Below, piece by piece: positions 62,176 to 64,000 of a DNA stretch of 64,000 nt. The notes beneath the pieces are model-generated. The model had not been told where the DNA came from. It saw only the letters and a list, made by a program, of their open reading frames with translations, and made no database searches. How positions within the stretch are numbered: position 1 is the stretch's first letter; each line of letters starts with the position of its first letter. Origin of the DNA: Homarus americanus (lineage: Eukaryota; Arthropoda; Malacostraca; Decapoda; Nephropidae); assembly GCF_018991925.1 (NCBI RefSeq), contig NW_024735503.1, positions 4,632,762 to 4,696,761 on the forward strand, given 5' to 3'. Both the position numbers and the translations under genes were made by a program.

Positions 62176-62488
62176 TATATGCCAATTGTTTCACATACTG
62201 TATACATTGTCTGCATCATTCACTGTTTTATACCAAGTCTATGTGTACCCGAATATGACACATAACTTGTGGTAAAAGCATCTAATATAATGTAAAAACA
62301 AGCATAATAAGTAATAAAAGTGCCGTACAAGTGTTAAGTTTCTAGCATGCCAAAATATGTCAGTGAGCTCTGACTGACCTGCAAGCTAATGCCATTGTTA
62401 TGTGTAAGTAACCACAGAATTAGCAGAATTTTTTTTTAATGTGCTGGTGTGCCTTATTAATAAAGAAAATACTGTACAGTATACTCTA

Positions 62489-63330
62489 CAGTGAGTTCTG
62501 CTATAACGCGTGTTTTGATAACGCGAATTTGCTCTAACACGATTTATGAATTAGGAACGATATTTGTATAACGCGAACGCTTGTTTGCTATAACGCGATT
62601 TTTGCTTACTATTTCTCCAATTTTGTGGTACAGTGGGGTATGCTATAACGAATCTAATTGGTTCTAGAACCTTGTTTGTTATAGCATTCTTTTGTTATAG
62701 GATTAATCCGTTCCAGGCCCCCAAATACAACCACTTAACACTGAAAAATATAATATAAAATTGTAAAAATTGTAAAAAGTGCATAAATATGCATCTAAAC
62801 CCCTGAAATAAAGAATATCATTAATATTTGTAATAATAAAACAATAAATTAGAAAAAAAAAAATTAAATTATGTTCGTTGTAGGAGTTTCGTTTGTTATA
62901 GCATTCTCAATTTTATAGGTAAAACCGTTCGTTATCGGAATATTCATAGTAGGATCCGTTCGTTATAGCATACCCCACTGTATTAACTGTGAATATAGTA
63001 AAGAAGAATATCAACAAGAAGCGTTCTGGTGATAGAATTCCCGGTGATGATCGTAAAAGAAAGGATATAACACTTGAAGAGAAGCTCGATTTTATCAACC
63101 TCAAAATCACCCTTCTCCCCCATCAAGTAAAGTGTTACATTTACTGTATGATTTCATTATTAGATATGAATGTAACATTTATTTAGACTGTGCTATCCTT
63201 TGTGTTAGGCTAACTACTAAATTTTTTCGATTTCGAGTAATCTGCACCTAACCCTATTTTCTATTACGCGATTTTCTATAACACGATATTTTACAAGAAT
63301 ACAATTATCGCGTTATAGCAGAACTACCTG
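62489..63330 (+). mobile_element. Tigger-derived element with transposase N-terminus (interrupted by a nested element)
   Basis: Ends CAGTGAGTTCTGCTATAACG and, reversed, CAGGTAGTTCTGCTATAACG; TA flanks at 62487-62488 and 63331-63332. After the nested 350-bp element, the plus strand near 63052-63102 reads RKRKDITLEEKLDFINL, which resembles the N-terminal helix-turn-helix (CENP-B/psq type) of Tigger transposases. The frame soon leaves homology. About 490 bp without the insert. Confidence 0.75.
62631..62980. mobile_element. 350-bp TIR element (GGGGTATGCTATAA family), copy 2, nested
   Basis: Same family and length as 56703-57052, in the same orientation; TA at 62629-62630 and 62981-62982. It is inserted in the Tigger-derived element 62489-63330 and is therefore younger than it. 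Confidence 0.9.
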
Positions 63331-63369
63331 TATAGTGATATAAAGTATGGAAAAATAAGAGTGTAGGGG

Positions 63370-63391
63370 CATATACTACTACTACTACTAC
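63370..63391. repeat. (ACT)n microsatellite
   Basis: About six ACT units next to the 3' edge of the RTE-like fragment. Short microsatellite tails are common at RTE 3' ends, but the coding part here is truncated, so the link is uncertain. Confidence 0.7.
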
Positions 63392-63480
63392 TTGGCTGTC
63401 ACTCGGAATTTAGTTTGGCATTCATCCAGCTATATAGAAGTCACCCTCGTTGGTGAGCTCTGAGATGACTCGAGGGGCCT

Positions 63481-64000
63481 TCACCGTTTTGGGGTGATGT
63501 GAAAGGAAAGTTTGGTTCTGATGAGCCGATGATCTGTGTCATGGTGGTCTGAGCCACGCATGTCTCGGGTGATGCGGACATCTCGGCGATCTCTTTCTCT
63601 AACAATGATGATGTCAGTGAGATGCCAATGTTTGGATTGTGGGTGTTGCCAAGAATCCTTGAACTTCCCAACTTGCCTAAAGAAGGTGTTGATGAGGAGG
63701 AGTAGGCCGTTGGGATTACACTTGCCCACTCCGATTTTCCCTATGGTTCCCTGCCAAAAGTCAGCATCTCTGCCAACTTTGGAACTGAAGTCACCGAGGA
63801 GTACAATCTTATCTTCTCTGGGGATAAAGGGTAGCACTCTGTCAAGGTCAGCATAAATGGCCTCCTTGATGTCATCCTCTGCATCCAGTGTTAGGGCATA
63901 TGCACTGTTGAGGAAAGCATGGCGTGAGTAATTCAATGGGACTCAGAGTGTCATGAGGTGCTAGTTGACCCCAATCAGCATTTCATTTAGCCTATGTAGG
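63481..64000 (-). pseudogene. RTE/BovB-like LINE endonuclease fragment
   Basis: The minus-strand frame 63936-63481 carries NSAYALTLDAEDDIKEAIYADL, split here as ALTLDAEDDIKEAIYADL, then KIVLLGDFSSKVGRD, GTIGKIGVGKCNPNGLLLL and WQHPQSKHWHLTDIIIV, followed by DTDHRLIRTKL. These are the conserved blocks of the APE-type endonuclease found in RTE/BovB LINEs (the LLGDFNAxVG, HLIDYxI and DH motifs). GDFN reads GDFS here, replacing a conserved Asn. The upstream part continues beyond the window edge in another frame, and no reverse transcriptase follows, so the copy is truncated. Confidence 0.8.

Noticed and set aside
63481..63936. Host 'craniofacial development protein 2'-like gene
   Set aside because: That label is commonly given to RTE/BovB endonuclease sequences. 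The frame has only endonuclease blocks and no gene structure.

Overview
The window is a repeat-rich piece of a eukaryotic, almost certainly arthropod, nuclear genome. I infer a decapod crustacean; no sequence shown here proves the species. The reasons are spliced genes with GT-AG introns, an intronless-CDS neurochondrin gene, a glycine-rich secreted protein of cuticle or silk type, Penelope-like, CR1/L2-like, jockey-like and RTE-like retroelements, many pogo/Tigger-type DNA transposon derivatives, and kilobase-long micro- and minisatellites. Two 100-base N runs mark scaffold gaps. Small indels are frequent inside low-complexity tracts while the 2.3 kb neurochondrin CDS is intact, so some frameshifts in repeats are probably consensus errors.

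Layout. 0-5 kb: AT-rich sequence, then two diverged copies of an interspersed repeat, each next to a long (TA)n array, ending at a gap. 5.4-5.6 kb: a 26-bp minisatellite. 6.4-7.7 kb: a complete minus-strand gene for a Gly/Tyr/Ser-rich secreted protein with TATA box, a first coding exon that contributes only the initiator Met, and a polyA signal. 8.5-10.3 kb: a decayed minus-strand copy of an uncharacterised multicopy invertebrate gene. 10.4-12.3 kb: a third copy of the TA-linked repeat, (TA)n arrays and the 3' part of a Penelope-like element (RT C-terminus plus GIY-YIG). 14.5-17.9 kb: a minus-strand CR1/L2-like LINE with an SGNH-esterase ORF1, a deleted endonuclease and a decayed RT. 18.9-23.9 kb: a 23-bp minisatellite split by a 1.2 kb non-satellite block. 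24.8-28.3 kb: a 30-bp minisatellite split by a jockey-like LINE insertion. 28.3-29.5 kb: exons of a type II membrane protein that resembles glycosyltransferase family 92. 29.7-35.9 kb: 6.2 kb of C-rich minisatellite with extreme strand asymmetry. 37.3-38.0 kb: a 44-bp minisatellite.

39.8-63.3 kb is the transposon-rich part. It holds the neurochondrin gene (43.6-46 kb), a nearly full-length jockey-like LINE on the minus strand (51-56 kb), one orphan spliced exon (60.3 kb) and at least nine short TIR elements with TA target duplications. Four of these still carry recognisable pieces of a Tigger/pogo transposase (N-terminus, DDE region or C-terminal tail). Several are nested in one another or in the LINE, which gives a relative insertion order. 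The window ends in an RTE/BovB-like endonuclease fragment.

No operon-like or defence system is present. The most informative content is the record of nested insertions: paired occupied and empty sites, Tigger-derived families, and minisatellites used as insertion targets.
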